Assembly: GCF_003477605.1 (NCBI RefSeq)
Contig: NZ_QUDR01000043.1
Coordinates: 1-5,500, forward strand
Direction: 5' to 3'
From: Clostridium sp. AF37-5
Lineage (GTDB): Bacteria > Bacillota > Clostridia > Lachnospirales > Lachnospiraceae
Length of the DNA stretch: 5,500 bases
The notes under the pieces are model-generated. The model did not search any database and was not told the DNA's origin. It saw only the letters and a program-made list of their open reading frames with translations. This document shows positions 5,439 to 5,500 of this stretch, piece by piece. The position numbers and the translations under genes were made by a program. How positions within the stretch are numbered: position 1 is the stretch's first letter; the number at the start of each line of letters is the position of its first letter.

Positions 5439-5500
5439 ATGAAAAAAATGAAAAAAATTAAAATAATTTCAATGATATTAATTTTATGTATGTTATGTTC
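5439..5500 (+). CDS. Start of another exported protein (partial, truncated by window end)
   Basis: An ATG at 5439 begins 14 nt after the previous stop and 6 nt after AAGGA (5428-5432), so it is probably cotranscribed with the DPBB-like gene. The visible residues are a strongly basic start, MKKMKKIK, followed by the hydrophobic run IISMILILCMLC. This is a signal peptide or lipoprotein signal; the cysteines at positions 17 and 20 leave a lipobox possible, but the sequence stops too soon to judge. Nothing can be said of its function, except that it extends a cluster of exported proteins. Confidence 0.65.
   Translation, partial: MKKMKKIKIISMILILCMLC

Noticed and set aside
1..5500. CRISPR array, tRNA or rRNA
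   Set aside because: No regularly spaced repeats, cloverleaf-like sequence or conserved rRNA segments were seen on either strand.

Overview
The window looks like a stretch of chromosome or integrated accessory DNA from a low-GC Gram-positive bacterium, most plausibly a gut-type Clostridia (Lachnospiraceae-like). Reasons: AT-rich intergenic DNA, a strong GAAAGGAG-type Shine-Dalgarno (SD) before each gene, Gram-positive signal peptides, a BspA-type leucine-rich-repeat protein, and a two-permease FtsX/MacB-type ABC transporter. The genus cannot be fixed from the sequence. All convincing genes are on the + strand.

Layout. Bases 1-111 hold what may be the last codons of an upstream gene. Bases 85-167 form an intergenic element with a perfect 14-bp inverted repeat. 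A five-gene cluster follows: a secreted 147-aa protein of unknown family (190-633); a membrane-anchored 184-aa BspA-like LRR protein (708-1262); a first FtsX-like permease (1265-2350); a second FtsX-like permease (2347-3570); and a LolD/MacB-type ATPase (3575-4240). The last four genes are separated by 2 nt, -4 nt and 4 nt, so they are surely cotranscribed and translationally linked. The secreted gene is 74 nt upstream, separated from the rest by a 12-bp hairpin that could tune relative expression.

After the ATPase comes a 329-nt gap. It holds a probable gene remnant (tail ending at 4404), then a second copy of the inverted-repeat element (about 4396-4477), and a possible promoter. This leads into a second secreted protein (4570-5424), whose C-terminal part resembles a degenerate RlpA-type double-psi beta-barrel. 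Another gene with a signal sequence starts at 5439 and runs off the window.

Working model (inference): the LRR protein and the secreted protein are outside-facing partners of a two-permease, one-ATPase ABC system. Such systems work in lipoprotein or peptide export, or in resistance to envelope-acting peptides. The shared element upstream of both secreted-protein genes suggests co-regulation, or recombination between copies. The layout recalls loci pairing a secreted bacteriocin-like protein with a dedicated ABC transporter, but the secreted protein itself matches no family I recognise.
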